The notes under the pieces: generated by a model
Seen by the model: only the letters and a program-made list of their open reading frames with translations
Told to the model about the DNA's origin: nothing
Database searches by the model: none
NCBI GenBank assembly: GCA_029204225.1
Contig: CM055106.1
Location: 35,744,361-35,808,360 of the forward strand
Length of the DNA stretch: 64,000 nt
Origin: Diphasiastrum complanatum
Taxonomy: Eukaryota > Streptophyta > Lycopodiopsida > Lycopodiales > Lycopodiaceae
Direction of reading: 5' to 3'
Made by a program: the position numbers and the translations under genes
Part shown: positions 1 through 10,358 of the stretch, in pieces
Position numbering within the stretch: the first letter of the stretch is position 1
Layout of the letters: each line of letters begins with the position of its first letter

Positions 1-345
1 ATTTGTAGGACATCGTCGGCATTTGTAGGACACCTTCGCAATTTTAAAGGCAAGTGTCGCCTGTCATAAACTGCGTGTAGAATGCAATGTTGCATTTTTC
101 GGCGTTTAGAGATTGCATGTAAAAATCAAGTGTCCCATTTTTTTACTGTCAGAGATTGCATCTAAAAATGCAGTGTCGCATTTTAGGCAAGTGTCGCCTA
201 TCATAAAATGTATGTAAAAATGTAGTGTTGCATTTTTCGCTTGTGGAAACTCCTAATTAAAAATGCAGAGTTGCTTTGCCAACAGTTCTACAGGAAGGTA
301 ATAAATAGATCCTCATTACCAATAAATTTCAAGAAAATCCCAACA
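1..345 (-). repeat. Cop1 3' LTR, partial
   Basis: The block ends at 345 with CCCAACA, the reverse complement of the TGTTGGG start typical of this family. It is rich in the motif aaaatgcagtgtcgcatttt, also found in the Cop9 LTR (about 42420-42520) and in Cop6. The window starts inside this LTR, so its other end is not visible. Confidence 0.55.
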
Positions 346-356
346 CTCCCCCTTAA
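346..356 (-). other. polypurine tract of Cop1
   Basis: The reverse complement reads ttaagggggag directly before the LTR start. It is the same tract as the one preceding the Cop9 3' LTR at 42207-42217. This is the expected primer site for plus-strand DNA synthesis. A second similar run, the reverse complement of cactccccctcaa, lies at about 434-446. Confidence 0.6.
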
Positions 357-1026
357 TGTGGATCTATACTGTAGAAAAGATAGAAAAAATTGTGTTGACA
401 AACTGCATGCTGACAAATATAGTTTGCTTCCGCCACTCCCCCTCAAGATTGACTCGGGAGTGTAGAGCTTCAGCATTAAACAATCTCAACAAAGAATCCT
501 TGCTGCTCCACAGGTCCTGTAACCTGTTGTTGAAAGCAGAATAAGTTATCCTGGTTTGATAATCTTTGTGTGATGGTAGAAAAATCCAGCATCTTGATAA
601 AAGTGAGGAATGGAACCTCTTCCTTTTTTATCTTTATGAGAATGAAACCCATTGTTGAAGAATGTAACCTCCATGATCGAAATATCTTCAAGAACTGGCC
701 CTATAATATAAAAAATGTAATTGAGAAATAAAACCTCTTTGATTCTAATCCTTATGGGAAAACCTCTTTGCTCAGATGGCGTTGATAGAATCACCTTGAT
801 AGCTTGTTATTGTTTGCAAAGAATCTTGGATAGCAGAATAATCGATATTGACAGCTTAAGACAATGTCTCAAAACATAAAATCTTTTCTCACATACTGTG
901 TGAACTCATTTCAAGTCGATTATTAGATCTTGAAAGATCTGAAATGGTGACCAAAACTCCAAATGTAACCAATGACAAATCTATTTCACACAATAGATTC
1001 AAGATAGCATGTCAAGTTCATAACCT

Positions 1027-1038
1027 GCTCTGACACCA
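1027..1038 (-). other. primer binding site of Cop1 (initiator tRNA-Met type)
   Basis: The reverse complement is TGGTGTCAGAGC, one base off the usual copia TGGTATCAGAGC. It is immediately next to the LTR end (plus strand TGTTGAAA at 1039). This fixes the element's orientation as reverse. Confidence 0.6.
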
Positions 1039-1490
1039 TGTTGAAAAATCAAAGGATCAGGACCTTCAATTCTCTCGGTGCGTGCACTACTGGTGACTTA
1101 GTAGGCGAACACAAGAACAGAGTAAATTTTGCAGAAGCGATGAGCAGACAGTCAGACAAGTAATTAGTTGCGAATCACTAGACAAATAATTAGTTGTGAA
1201 TCACTAGACAAATAATTAGTCACGAATCATTAGACAAATAATAAGTCGCGAATCACTAGACAAATAATTAGTCGCGAATCACTATAGTGATAGCCAAACA
1301 GAACATAGAAAAGAATTGCAATATTGACATGAATCTAAACACAAAAATAGACAGAGCTGTAATCAGATTACATATAGCAAAATATACAAGTCAATAATGC
1401 AGGTGAGCACAAAACAGTAGTGGACATAACCACGTGCTTCACAAGGCTAATCACAATCTATAAAGGTTATGAACCTATTATTGACTCTCA
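1039..1490 (-). repeat. Cop1 5' LTR (distal boundary uncertain)
   Basis: The LTR begins next to the primer site. From about 1075 to 1480 it matches 12190-12510 in the same orientation, including the stretch cactactggtgacttagtag. It contains the 26-bp tandem array at 1153-1282. Sequence from about 1490 to 1857 is not recognised and may be the rest of the LTR or unrelated DNA. Confidence 0.5.
1153..1282 (+). repeat. 26-bp tandem repeat, five units
   Basis: Five head-to-tail units start at 1153, 1179, 1205, 1231 and 1257, with consensus core tagacaaataattagt followed by cgcgaatcac. Period 26 is exact. The related LTR of Cop3 carries one reverse-complement copy near 3290-3312, so the array probably expanded inside an LTR. 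Confidence 0.85.
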
Positions 1491-1856
1491 TCAGGCGGCA
1501 GAGCATCAAGGTATTCCAGGTTCTATTCTCATGGCTTCTTTCAAACAACTTATATTCATTTCCCTGCAACGTGCTTAGGCCTTAGCAATCTTGCAATACA
1601 AGAACGTGGTTGGGTCTGCTACATCTCATCTCCCTTCATTAGTCGACTCACCACCTCTTCACTTTTTTGATCTATTGTACTCAGTTAGCAGACTCTCACT
1701 CACATCATCATAGTCTTTGCACCTTTATTTTTAATGTTAGGATCTAGATTAATCTTAGTTTTAGTGCAAGCTTCGCTCTTGTTTGAGCTTAATTTGGCTT
1801 AAACTTCTTTTTCGGGGTGTATATATATTTTTCATCAATGTACCTACTAGTTTTTT

Positions 1857-2171
1857 CTATGAAGAAATGCACCAGGGTTTTTCTTCATTGGTAACATTCA
1901 TCTTTATGATGTGTAGAGCTCTTTTAGCTATCTTGTCATACCTCATTTGATCTTGTTGTGCCAAGGGCCTTTCTTTGGCTCCTACAACAATGTCCAACAA
2001 CTCATTCATCTCAAGGAGAGACTCCATTCTCACTTTCCAAGTAGAATAGTTGCTTGAGGTAAGCCTATCATTGCTTTCTAGCAAAGCCTCCATTTGTAGC
2101 CATGTTGCAATGAACTGATCCTCTCTTTCAAGCTGTTCCAATGCACAAAGCACTCTCTTGAATGTCAACAA
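1857..2171 (-). pseudogene. Cop2: copia gag N-terminal fragment
   Basis: The reverse frame contains NDRLTSSNYSTWKVRMESLL and then a DIVVG segment, closely matching the gag start of the intact Cop8 polyprotein. The probable original ATG near 2112 is out of frame with the rest, so a small indel is present. Similarity stops near 1880 after the MNVTNE segment. No capsid, nucleocapsid or pol follows. 2172-2369 looks like the gag leader and is cut by the Cop3 LTR at 2370. It can make no functional product. Confidence 0.7.
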
Positions 2172-2900
2172 GTGAACTCAAGAAGAAATCACGAATATAT
2201 AAAACCTCTCAAATCTCTTTCTTGCACCAAACCTAGCAAAATCAACACATAGAATGGAAGATACTTGATCACCACATGATCAACCTGCAATCTCATGAAC
2301 TTTTACACTTCCTAAACTTGAAACACACTCTTGAGAATTCCAGCAACCTAAAAACCAAGAGATCCAAATTGTTGGATTATTCTCCTTCTTACCAATCGAC
2401 TAATCGGTTTTAATCTTCATCCATTGTTAATCTAGGTCTACAGATTTTTTCGTGTGTTTACACAGTCTGCAGAATTACTTGGAGTTATGACACTGTCTCT
2501 TTTTTTGCTTGTCAAAAATCATGTTGAAAAATCTAGTGTCTCCTTTTTCAAATTTCTCGCCTTACAGAATTCTCATGTAAAATCACAGTGTCGCATTTTT
2601 CACTTTTTCCAAAGAACCTCAAATGTTAAGGAAATGACTTTGGCAAAGTGTGGGGCAACCCTAAATGAGATTTCAGGGCACCTCCTTTTTCACCTTTTTT
2701 GTCTTTTTCACAAAAATCTCGACAGTGTTGCCTGTGGCTGTTTTAGTTCATTTCTACAGAGCTACAGTTTTGGATCATTTATGCGGACAGAACGTTTATG
2801 GCCAATTTCACCGCTTATTAGCAATCAATGACAAGGACCAGATGGATGCCAACGGATCAGCAGCCAGTTGGGAATCGCAATTGACGACCTAATTTCTTAG

Positions 2901-2908
2901 TATAAATA
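2901..2908 (+). promoter_or_regulatory. TATA-like box in the Cop3 LTR
   Basis: TATAAATA lies mid-LTR in a conserved context (cttagtataaat). The Cop9 5' LTR has TATAAAT at 38980 in the same context. It is probably the LTR promoter. Confidence 0.5.
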
Positions 2909-2970
2909 GTTGTTCATATTCATACACTAATTCATAAAAAATCAGAATTATCAGAAGCATTTGAATAGTG

Positions 2971-2972
<2 letters not shown>

Positions 2973-3055
<83 letters not shown>
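2973..3055 (+). repeat. (CT)n microsatellite
   Basis: About 83 bp of uninterrupted CT dinucleotides lie downstream of the TATA-like box. The homologous position in the Cop9 LTRs has no such run. Open frames through it (RERERE) are artefacts. Confidence 0.95.
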
Positions 3056-3058
<3 letters not shown>

Positions 3059-3553
3059 CTTGCAAGCTTGAACACTCCTGAGCATTCTAGCTCACTTCTT
3101 AGAGTTGTTTTAGAGATAGTTATTGTGCTACAACTTATCAGCATTGGGCATTAATTCACACTTTCATTTTAGTTGCTCAGAGATAGCATAGAGTACGTGG
3201 CTTTGATCCGCAACTTATTGTAATCATTTACTTCTATTTCATTTTTGAATCAATACTATTCTTTATTGCGTTCAGCTTCATTCGCGACTAATTATTTGTC
3301 TAATAATTTTTTATGCTTAATTGTTTGTCTATGTAATTACTATAGTACTGGCGATTTCAAGGTTAGTTACTATAAGTTCAAATGTGATTTCTATCACTAT
3401 TGTTTTGTTTGAAATTGATAGGCGTAGTCATGCATTGGAAAGTTGAAGATAGTTTATTCTGCCATGCACAAAAGTTTTCTTTCTAGACACACGAATTATT
3501 TTCATTCGTTTCTTTTCGAGCTAGACCTATCTTCTATACACCACTTTCCGACA

Positions 3554-3565
3554 TGGTATCAGAGC
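3554..3565 (+). other. primer binding site of Cop3
   Basis: TGGTATCAGAGC directly follows the LTR and is complementary to the 3' end of plant initiator tRNA-Met. A second TGGTATCAGAGC occurs at 3591, an internal duplicate also hinted at in Cop9. Confidence 0.75.
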
Positions 3566-3755
3566 AGTTTCACTATATCTGATTCCAATATGGTATCAGA
3601 GCAAAAGCTCCAATACTTCATGATACCTTCATGATATTAAGCTGATATCATACTCTTTAGTTCTTTTCAACCTTTCAGTATCAGAGAATTGATTTCTTAT
3701 TGTTGGCATTACCACATCTTAGCGTCATCAATACAATCGACAGACTAAGTTCCAG

Positions 3756-4118
3756 ATGGATTCTCAAAGTAAAGCTGGTCTTATCGCAGACAAGCTGAAT
3801 GGATCCAATTATTATTTGTGAAAACTTAAGATGAAGACCTTGCTAATCACCAGCGAATTATGGGATGTTGTTATAGGTAAAGAAGTAAAACTTGAAGACG
3901 ACGACTCAAAGTGGAAATCAAAGGACGGTATTATCCTTAGTATATCAAATACATAGATTGAACACATAGCTAAAGCTAAAACGTCAAGAGATGTTTGAGA
4001 CATCATGAACTCACTATATGACATGAGGGACATAACTACTAAGTTACATCTACGAAGAAAATTCTTCAAATTCAAGATGCCTACTGGTGATTCTCTTCAG
4101 AGTCACATTAACCAGTTT
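3756..4118 (+). pseudogene. Cop3 gag fragment
   Basis: From ATG 3756 the frame reads MDSQSKAGLIADKLNGSNYY, the usual start of a copia gag, then meets TGA at 3819-3821 (codon 22), where relatives have Trp. Further stops follow. Gag similarity (the LHLR and SLQSHINQ segments) continues to 4118, where Cop4 LTR sequence begins. The same codon-22 stop occurs in Cop9. Confidence 0.7.
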
Positions 4119-4624
4119 GGGAAAGCTAGAAAGTTGAGTTACTAGTAGATTCAAATTTGAATAAGGTTCATGGAACCTAGTCACTCTATGTTCGGGTTTT
4201 ATCATTTTGGAGGGAAACCAAACTTTTGAATATTCATGGCTCTGCTGTATATATCTGTACACACATGAGAGAAGGCTGATCTTTTGCCTCTCTTACCGCA
4301 TTCATTCTTATACATGGTTCTCTTAGGTTCTACTATCCATTGGTGCACTCTACTTGTGATATCTTCCAATTTTATGTGTAGAATGATTTATTATTGTTAT
4401 TTTTGGATCCACATGTGTGAAATACATTAGGGTACTATTGTTGTACAGACAGTAGGTTCTATTTATGTTTTGATTCATGTTTGATCAAGTTCTATTAGAT
4501 TTAGCATTCTATTTTGTGTGTAGATGCTGATTTTTTCTACATTAGCAAGATTGGTGAATTGCTTGTTTTTTAAACCAAAGATCTTTAGATGATTTGGATC
4601 AGAATTGATCCCAAATCTTTCACA
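4119..4624 (+). repeat. Cop4 5' LTR, 5'-truncated
   Basis: The block matches 14478-14984 over its length and ends TTTCACA directly before the primer site. The first 150 bp of the LTR are missing at the junction with Cop3 gag, so no target duplication can be tested. Confidence 0.75.
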
Positions 4625-4636
4625 TGGTATCAGAGC
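4625..4636 (+). other. primer binding site of Cop4
   Basis: TGGTATCAGAGC sits immediately after the LTR end, the standard position of a copia tRNA-Met primer site. The following 580 bp to the gag ATG at 5220 is an untranslated leader. Confidence 0.75.
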
Positions 4637-5219
4637 TTGTGTTTCAGGTTATGAAGGAGGCATTCACATCCATCAATGATTTGGAGAAGATATCAATGCT
4701 AGAGCATGCTAGCTAGGATTCTACACCAAAATCGAGTTTCTTGAATATGTAGATTGGATCTTTTGTAGATCTACTCTATTTAGGGTTATAATCTTGATCA
4801 ATTCTGATTTTTGAATTCACATACTGGATCTGGCCAATTTTTGGAACATTAGGAAAGCCTAAGTGGTGGCTATAAGATTACATATCAAGATTTGAGCATT
4901 TGCATATAGATTTTGAAATAATCAATTTTTTGTGATTTTTTCGAAACCTAATTTTGATTGGATCTCTAGGTAATGAGGTTACTAGACTTCATTTGAGTGT
5001 GTTTCAATCTTAGTAAGTGGCAAGAGTCATTAGATTGAGGATACATCATGTGTTGATCAAGATTTCATGATTCTATGTGTTGATTTGCTTGGTAGAAGTG
5101 GTAGAAGAGAATTGAGGAGTTTCGAATCTTTGTGATTTCTTTTGAAAGCATTTGTTGTTATTCAAAACAGTGCTTTGTGCATTGAAACATGTTGAAAGAG
5201 AAGATCGGGTCATTGCTAC

Positions 5220-5990
5220 ATGGCAACATCAAGTGGAGTCATGTTGGAAGCCAATGATAGGCTTACCTCAAGTAACTATTCATTGTGGAAAGTGAGGATG
5301 GAATCACTTCTTGAGATGAATGATGTTTTGGATATTGTTGTAGGTTTGGAGGAGAGACCAGCAACACAACAAGATCAATTGAGGAATGATAAGAGGGCCA
5401 AAAGGGCTCTACACATGATCAAGATGAATGTTACCAATGAACTTCTCAAGTTGGTAAGTGTACTTCATCAAGTGATTCTTTAGAAGCTTTGAAGAAGCTT
5501 TATGAGTCCAAGTCTATTTTTAGATTTTTGACTCTAAGAAGGCAAATCTTTACATGTTTTCAAAAGAGTGAAGAAAGTCCAACATTTTTGTTTTGAGAGT
5601 GAAAGCATTGAATGATGAGTTAGCTTGCATTGATGAGAGCATTAAGGAAGGAGAGCTTGTTCAAGTGATTCTTAATGGTTATTGGATGCTCATGCTAGCA
5701 TTGTTCAAAGTCTTGCTATTCGAAGAACTTTGCCAAGTTTGATGGATCTTCAAGAGATCTTGATCAATGAAGAATATAGACTTCAAGCAAGGAGTGGATC
5801 TACATCAACTCAAGTTGGAGAGAAGGGTATGTTCACAAAAAGGAAAATTCAAGGGCAAAAACAAAGGCAAGTGGTCTAAAGGGCAAGATCAAGGGGAGGC
5901 TTGTTCAAATGGCAAAAATAAGGATAGCTAAAAGCTCAAATGCTTCTATTGTGGTATCAAAGGACACTTTGCAAGTGAGTGGTACAAGAA
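5220..5990 (+). pseudogene. Cop4 gag, frameshifted
   Basis: The frame opens with ATG 5220 (MATSSGVMLEAND...) and follows the Cop8 gag closely for about 75 residues. A frameshift near 5450 moves it out of frame. The capsid region continues in other frames to a zinc knuckle at about 5940-5985. The knuckle reads C-X2-C-X4-H-X4 and then Trp where the final Cys should be (FASEW). Nucleocapsid function would be lost even without the frameshifts. Confidence 0.75.
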
Positions 5991-6075
5991 GAAGAGAGAC
6001 CAAGGTGACAAGCAAGATAATCTTACTTTTAATGAGGATGGTGTTGATGTTCAAAACACAAATGATGATACTTTT

Positions 6076-7676
6076 GTGATGTCTTCATGTATGCTTGCTA
6101 ATGATGGAGATCTAGATCCTTGGTGGACTGATAGTGGAGCAAGCTCACACATGACCTTTCACATAGTGTACTTCACTTCTTTGTTGGCATATGGACATGA
6201 CAAGAGGGTGATCCACATGACCAATGATAGTGAGTGTGCAATCAAAGAGATTGGCACCATTCCTATTTCTCTCTCTACAAATAGAAATGTTCATTTGGAA
6301 GATTTTTTGTTTATTCCATCTATTACCAACAACTTACTTAGTGTGAGTCAATAGCTAAGTAAAGGCCTCAAAGTGGAGTTTGATGGAGATGCTTGTATGA
6401 TTAAAAGGAAGGGTATGCTATTTGCAAAAGGTAAAAGACAAGGGAAGCCATTCAAACTAGATGCTTGTGTTATTGTTAACCAAGTGGGATGTGTTGCAAG
6501 AGAGCAAATATCTATTTAAGAGGTTTGGCATAAGAGGATGGGACACCTCAATTTCAGGTCATTGGAGGTAATGGCAAGAAAGAAAGTTGTGGTTGGTCTT
6601 CCAAGCTCCTTAAGTAGCATCAATAATGTTTGTGATTCTTTTGCTTTGTCAAAGTCATATAGACTACCTTATACTAGACCTACATCTAGATCTACAAAGC
6701 CTTTTCAGGTTGTAAATTCATGAAATTACTACAATTAGCAATAGTGGAACTAAGATGTATGTAACTTTCATTGATGATTTTAATAGATTTTGTTGGACCT
6801 ATCTACTAAAGAGCAAAGGTGAAGTGTTTGATGTTTTTGTCAAGTTCAAGAATGCGGAGTGACAATGGTGGAGAGTACATATCTACCAAGTTCAAGGATT
6901 TTTGTGATGAGCATGGGATCAAGAGGGAGTATACAACACCAAGGACCCCACAACAAAATGAAGTGGGTGAAAGGAAGAATAGGACTCTTTGTGAGAGTGC
7001 CAAAGCTATGAGGTTAAGTGCTAACCTTGATATACCATTTTGGGATCAAGCTTTGTTGTGTGCCAATTTCTTGTGCAATAGGTGGCCGAGTGCTATTTTG
7101 GATGGAAGGACACCTTTTGAAATGCTATTCAAGAGGAGGCCGAATGTCAACTTTCTAAGAGCTTTTGGATGCACATGCTATGTCAACATTAATCTTGATA
7201 ATAGGACCAAGGAGGATCCATCTTCAAGAAAAGGTATTTTTGTTGGATATAGCAAGGTGAGTAAAGCCTACAAGGTTTACATTCCTTCTACTAACAAAGT
7301 GATTGTTGGTAGAGATGTCATTTTTGATGAGGGGAACATTCCAAAAGTAACTTCAAGTACTATTGAAGTTGATGATGTGGATGGATCTAACAATCTTGAT
7401 GATGATGTTATGAATCCTACTTTGGATGGTGATGATGAAGGACCTTCATCAAGTCAAAAGCCAAGAAGAACATCAAGGCAAAGGCAAACACCTTCAAGGC
7501 TCACAAATGATGAAAAGGGTAAGCAAGTAGTTTCTGGAAATTACGTTGCTTTCCTAACCTCTTTTGATGAACCTACAAGTGTAGATGAAGCAAGGAAAGA
7601 AGAGGAGTGGATCCAAGCAATGGATCTTGAGTATCAAGCTCTTATGAAGAATGAAACATCTTTTGGTAGATCTTCT
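6076..7676 (+). pseudogene. Cop4 pol: protease and integrase remnants
   Basis: The protease motif DSGASSHM is at about 6130. A stop at 6352-6354 and another near 6518 break the frame. The pre-integrase segment (HKRMGHLNF) follows near 6530. Integrase resumes at 6819 after a deletion that removes part of the first catalytic block, and shows RSDNGGEY, then PQQN with the catalytic Glu (VGERKN). The integrase C-terminus and acidic/Ser-rich linker run to the QAMDLEYQALMKN segment. Cop5 then interrupts at 7677, exactly where reverse transcriptase should begin. Confidence 0.8.
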
Positions 7677-8331
7677 TGTGAAAATTGTCAACATTTCCTT
7701 GTGACTAGTTTTAGGCCAAATATGATAATTTTGGCACATAGTTTTGGATCTGACCTTTCACATGTGTAAAACAAGCCTAGATACTTTTATTTTAGTATAT
7801 ATTTCATATTGAAGAAGTTTGAAACTTCAGGACCTTCAAAATGACACCAAAATCATGTCATTTGAAATATAGGCCCTAATTGGCTATTTTAGGCTAGTGG
7901 TGTCTTTAAATTGGGTCCTAAGTTCTGAAGAGAGGAGAGAGACTCATCTATCTCACCTATATTAGGCTGAATTTTGTGGAGAAATAGGTTGAAGAAACTT
8001 TTGTATTGTCTCATTGAGATCAATAGATCATTGTCATTGTTTCCTCCATTGTGAGCATTGCTTTGTGTATTGCCTTCAAACTATTGTGTATAATCTTAGG
8101 AGCTTTCCAAAAGTGGTAGGCTGTTGTAGTAAGGCCTGTATGCTCTATTTTTTGCCGCCAACAATACATTACTTTAGTTTCTTTTGTTCTTTGAATGCTT
8201 GTTCAAGTTCTTGTGCATCAATGGTAGCATTAGGATGCTTTGCCATTTCTAGATTTTGTAGCTTGTTGTGCAAAGATCTTAGCCAAATCATTTGGGATCT
8301 TAGATCCACTTAGGAACTATATTTTTTCACA
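7677..8331 (+). repeat. Cop5 5' LTR
   Basis: The 655-bp LTR starts TGTGAAAATTGTC and ends ATTTTTTCACA before the primer site. Its first 300 bp align with the partial 3' LTR at 13762-13985 with several substitutions and small indels, so the insertion is not recent. Confidence 0.75.
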
Positions 8332-8343
8332 TGGTATCAGAGC
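8332..8343 (+). other. primer binding site of Cop5
   Basis: TGGTATCAGAGC immediately follows the LTR. The leader to the gag ATG at 9484 is about 1.1 kb, longer than in Cop8 (about 0.6 kb). Confidence 0.75.
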
Positions 8344-9483
8344 TAGTTGGCCACTATTTTTAGTAAGGTTTTCATTTATGGTAATATTTGGATGTTTGAT
8401 CAAGTTCTAGCATGATTATGCATTGCATTGTTGATCAAATCCTACTAACCTTTGTTTTGTGAGCTGAACTTGTGGATCAAAAGCATATTTCAGGTCTATT
8501 GAAGATCAGAGACTGAGAAGAACCTAATTTGGATCAGATCATCACATCTAATCATTTGTTGATTGTGAGGCTTGTGCGTATTCAATACTAACAATGTTTT
8601 TTTCATTCTAGTGTTGACAATCTCCATTTTTTGGATGAACCTTCTCCTTAAGTGGATGACAAATGCTCTTTTGAGTGAGTTTGTAATTCTCCTAAAAGCT
8701 AAACAAAGCTCCCATTTGGATGAAAGATGCCCTTTTTGGGTGAACATATGGTAAGCTCCATTGTGAAGAGCATATTGTAATGATTGTCATCAATTTTGGC
8801 ATAAATTTTAATGTACTTTGTTAAGCATGTAAGTAACTCTCATTATGTAATTTGATTGGAGCATTTGCTGGAAGGTTTTAACCATTATGCGAATGTGTTT
8901 TTAGGTTCTTAACAGATTGAGGAACATTCTCATGTGAAGTGATCTTAGATCTATATCTTAACATCAAGATTTGACAAGCTAGTGAAGCTAGTCTTGTGAT
9001 TCACTAAGTGTGCTTATGCATTCACCTCTAAAGCTTGTATATATCACTTGTTGGAGTTTATAAAATTTTAGAAATGTGGTTTACATGTGATTTTATAGGT
9101 TGAATCAATATCTTAGTGTGTTGATCATATGTTGATCAAGTTTCTTCAATACTAAGTAAAATTGGCATCCTAGTTTTGTGTATTCTCTAAGAATGCAAGT
9201 AACTCTTCACACCATAACTTGATCTGGTCACTTGCTGGAAAGTTTTAGAGCTTAAGCAAGAGTGTTTTCAGGTTGTTTTGAGTTTGTAACCCATTCTTAG
9301 TGTGTGCAAAGTGTTGCATGTGTTTCAATCTTCCTTTCTATGCTTGGAAACCATCTAGGTTCAAGATAGAAGTGTTTTAGGGTCCTAAATCTTCATATGT
9401 CTCCTTATCCATCATTTGTTGAGAGAAAAGTGAGTGCTAGGTGCATTAGGACAAAACCTAAAAGTTGAAGAATCATTAGATTC

Positions 9484-10330
9484 ATGGCTTCCAATGGTGG
9501 GATCATGTTAGAACCTAATGATAGGTTGAGTTCATCAAACTACTCTACTTTGAAAGTGAGGATGGAGTCCTTAGTTGTGTTGAATGATCTCATGGACATA
9601 GTTGCAGAAATTGAAGAGAGACCTCTCATACTTCAAGAGAAACCAAGGTTTGATAAGAAGGCTACAAGGGCTCTTCATATAATGCTACGAATGAACTTCT
9701 CAAGGAAGTTGGTAAGAGTCAAAGTGCAAGTGAGGCATGGAATGCCTTGAAGAAGCTCTTTGAATCAAAGTTCACATCTAGGGTATTGACCCTAAGGAGG
9801 AAAATATTTTCTAGTAGGCAAAGAGAAGGTGAAAGTTCTCATGCATTTGTCTTGAGGGTTAAGTCCTTAAGTGATGATCTAGCATGAATTGATGAAAGCA
9901 TAAAAGATGGTGAAATAGTCCAGGTTATGTTGAATGGTTTGCTAGATGAACATGCTAACCTTGTGCAAAGTTTTGCCATTCAAAGAGTCTTGCCAAGTGT
10001 GATTGACCTGCAAGAAATCTTATTGGCTGAAGAACATAGGTTGCAATCAAAGCTTGATGGTGCATCCTTGCAAGGTGGAGGTGAAGAGGCTTTCTTCACA
10101 AAATGCAGGTTCAAAGGCAAAGGTAAAGACAAAGGGAAATGGTCCAAAGGTGGTAACTAATTGGATCATGATGATCACTCTTTCTCTTCCTCTTCTACTT
10201 CTTTTTGAAAGAAAGAAAAGCCAAAGTTCAAGTGCTTTTATTGTGGGATAAAAGGTCATTTTGCTAATGAATGCCATAAGAAGAAAAGAGAGCAAGGTGA
10301 GAGACAAGGAAATCTAGCAATTGATGAAGA
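9484..10330 (+). pseudogene. Cop5 gag, frameshifted
   Basis: ATG 9484 begins MASNGGIMLEPNDRLSSSNY, the family gag start. The frame breaks near 9680, and an in-frame TGA lies near 9885. Capsid similarity resumes at 9927 (MLNGLLDEHANLVQSFAIQ). A complete zinc knuckle (CFYCGIKGHFANEC) sits at about 10230-10275 in another frame. It is a pseudogene, but the nucleocapsid motif survives. Confidence 0.75.
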
Positions 10331-10358
10331 AGAGCATAGAATTTGTGAATCTCTTGTT

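Larger units (their letters stand above)
1..1490 (-). mobile_element. Cop1: copia-type LTR element with a very short non-coding interior
   Basis: On the reverse strand a polypurine tract (aagggggag) abuts an LTR start TGTTGGG at 345, and a primer site matching initiator tRNA-Met (TGGTGTCAGAGC) abuts the other LTR at 1039. Only 693 bp lie between, and no gag or pol motif is visible there on either strand. The left LTR runs off the window. The right LTR can be followed to about 1490 by its likeness to the block at 12190-12510 and by reverse likeness to the end of the LTR at 2370-3553. Either this is a TRIM/LARD-like non-autonomous element or all coding sequence was deleted. The outer boundaries are not resolved. 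Confidence 0.6.
2370..3553 (+). repeat. Cop3 5' LTR
   Basis: The LTR starts TGTTGGATTATTCTCC, the same as the Cop9 3' LTR at 42218, and ends ...TTTCCGACA immediately before the primer site. At 1184 bp it is close to the 1214 bp of the Cop9 LTR. It contains a TATA-like box and an expanded CT microsatellite that Cop9 lacks. Confidence 0.75.
2370..4118 (+). mobile_element. Cop3: truncated long-LTR copia element
   Basis: A complete-looking 1184-bp LTR (TGTTGG...CA) is followed by a tRNA-Met primer site and about 360 bp of decayed gag. At 4118/4119 the sequence switches abruptly into the middle of a Cop4-family LTR, so the rest of Cop3 is lost. It belongs to the same family as Cop9: LTR starts, TATA region, LTR ends and gag all align. 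It lies in the leader of Cop2. Confidence 0.75.

Noticed and set aside
1027-1038. tRNA gene at primer-like sequences
   Set aside because: Only 12 nt complementary to a tRNA 3' end; no cloverleaf here or at the other primer sites.
2932-3144. Reverse open frame with RERERE repeats
   Set aside because: Product of the CT microsatellite; no gene signal. The same applies to 52999-53310.
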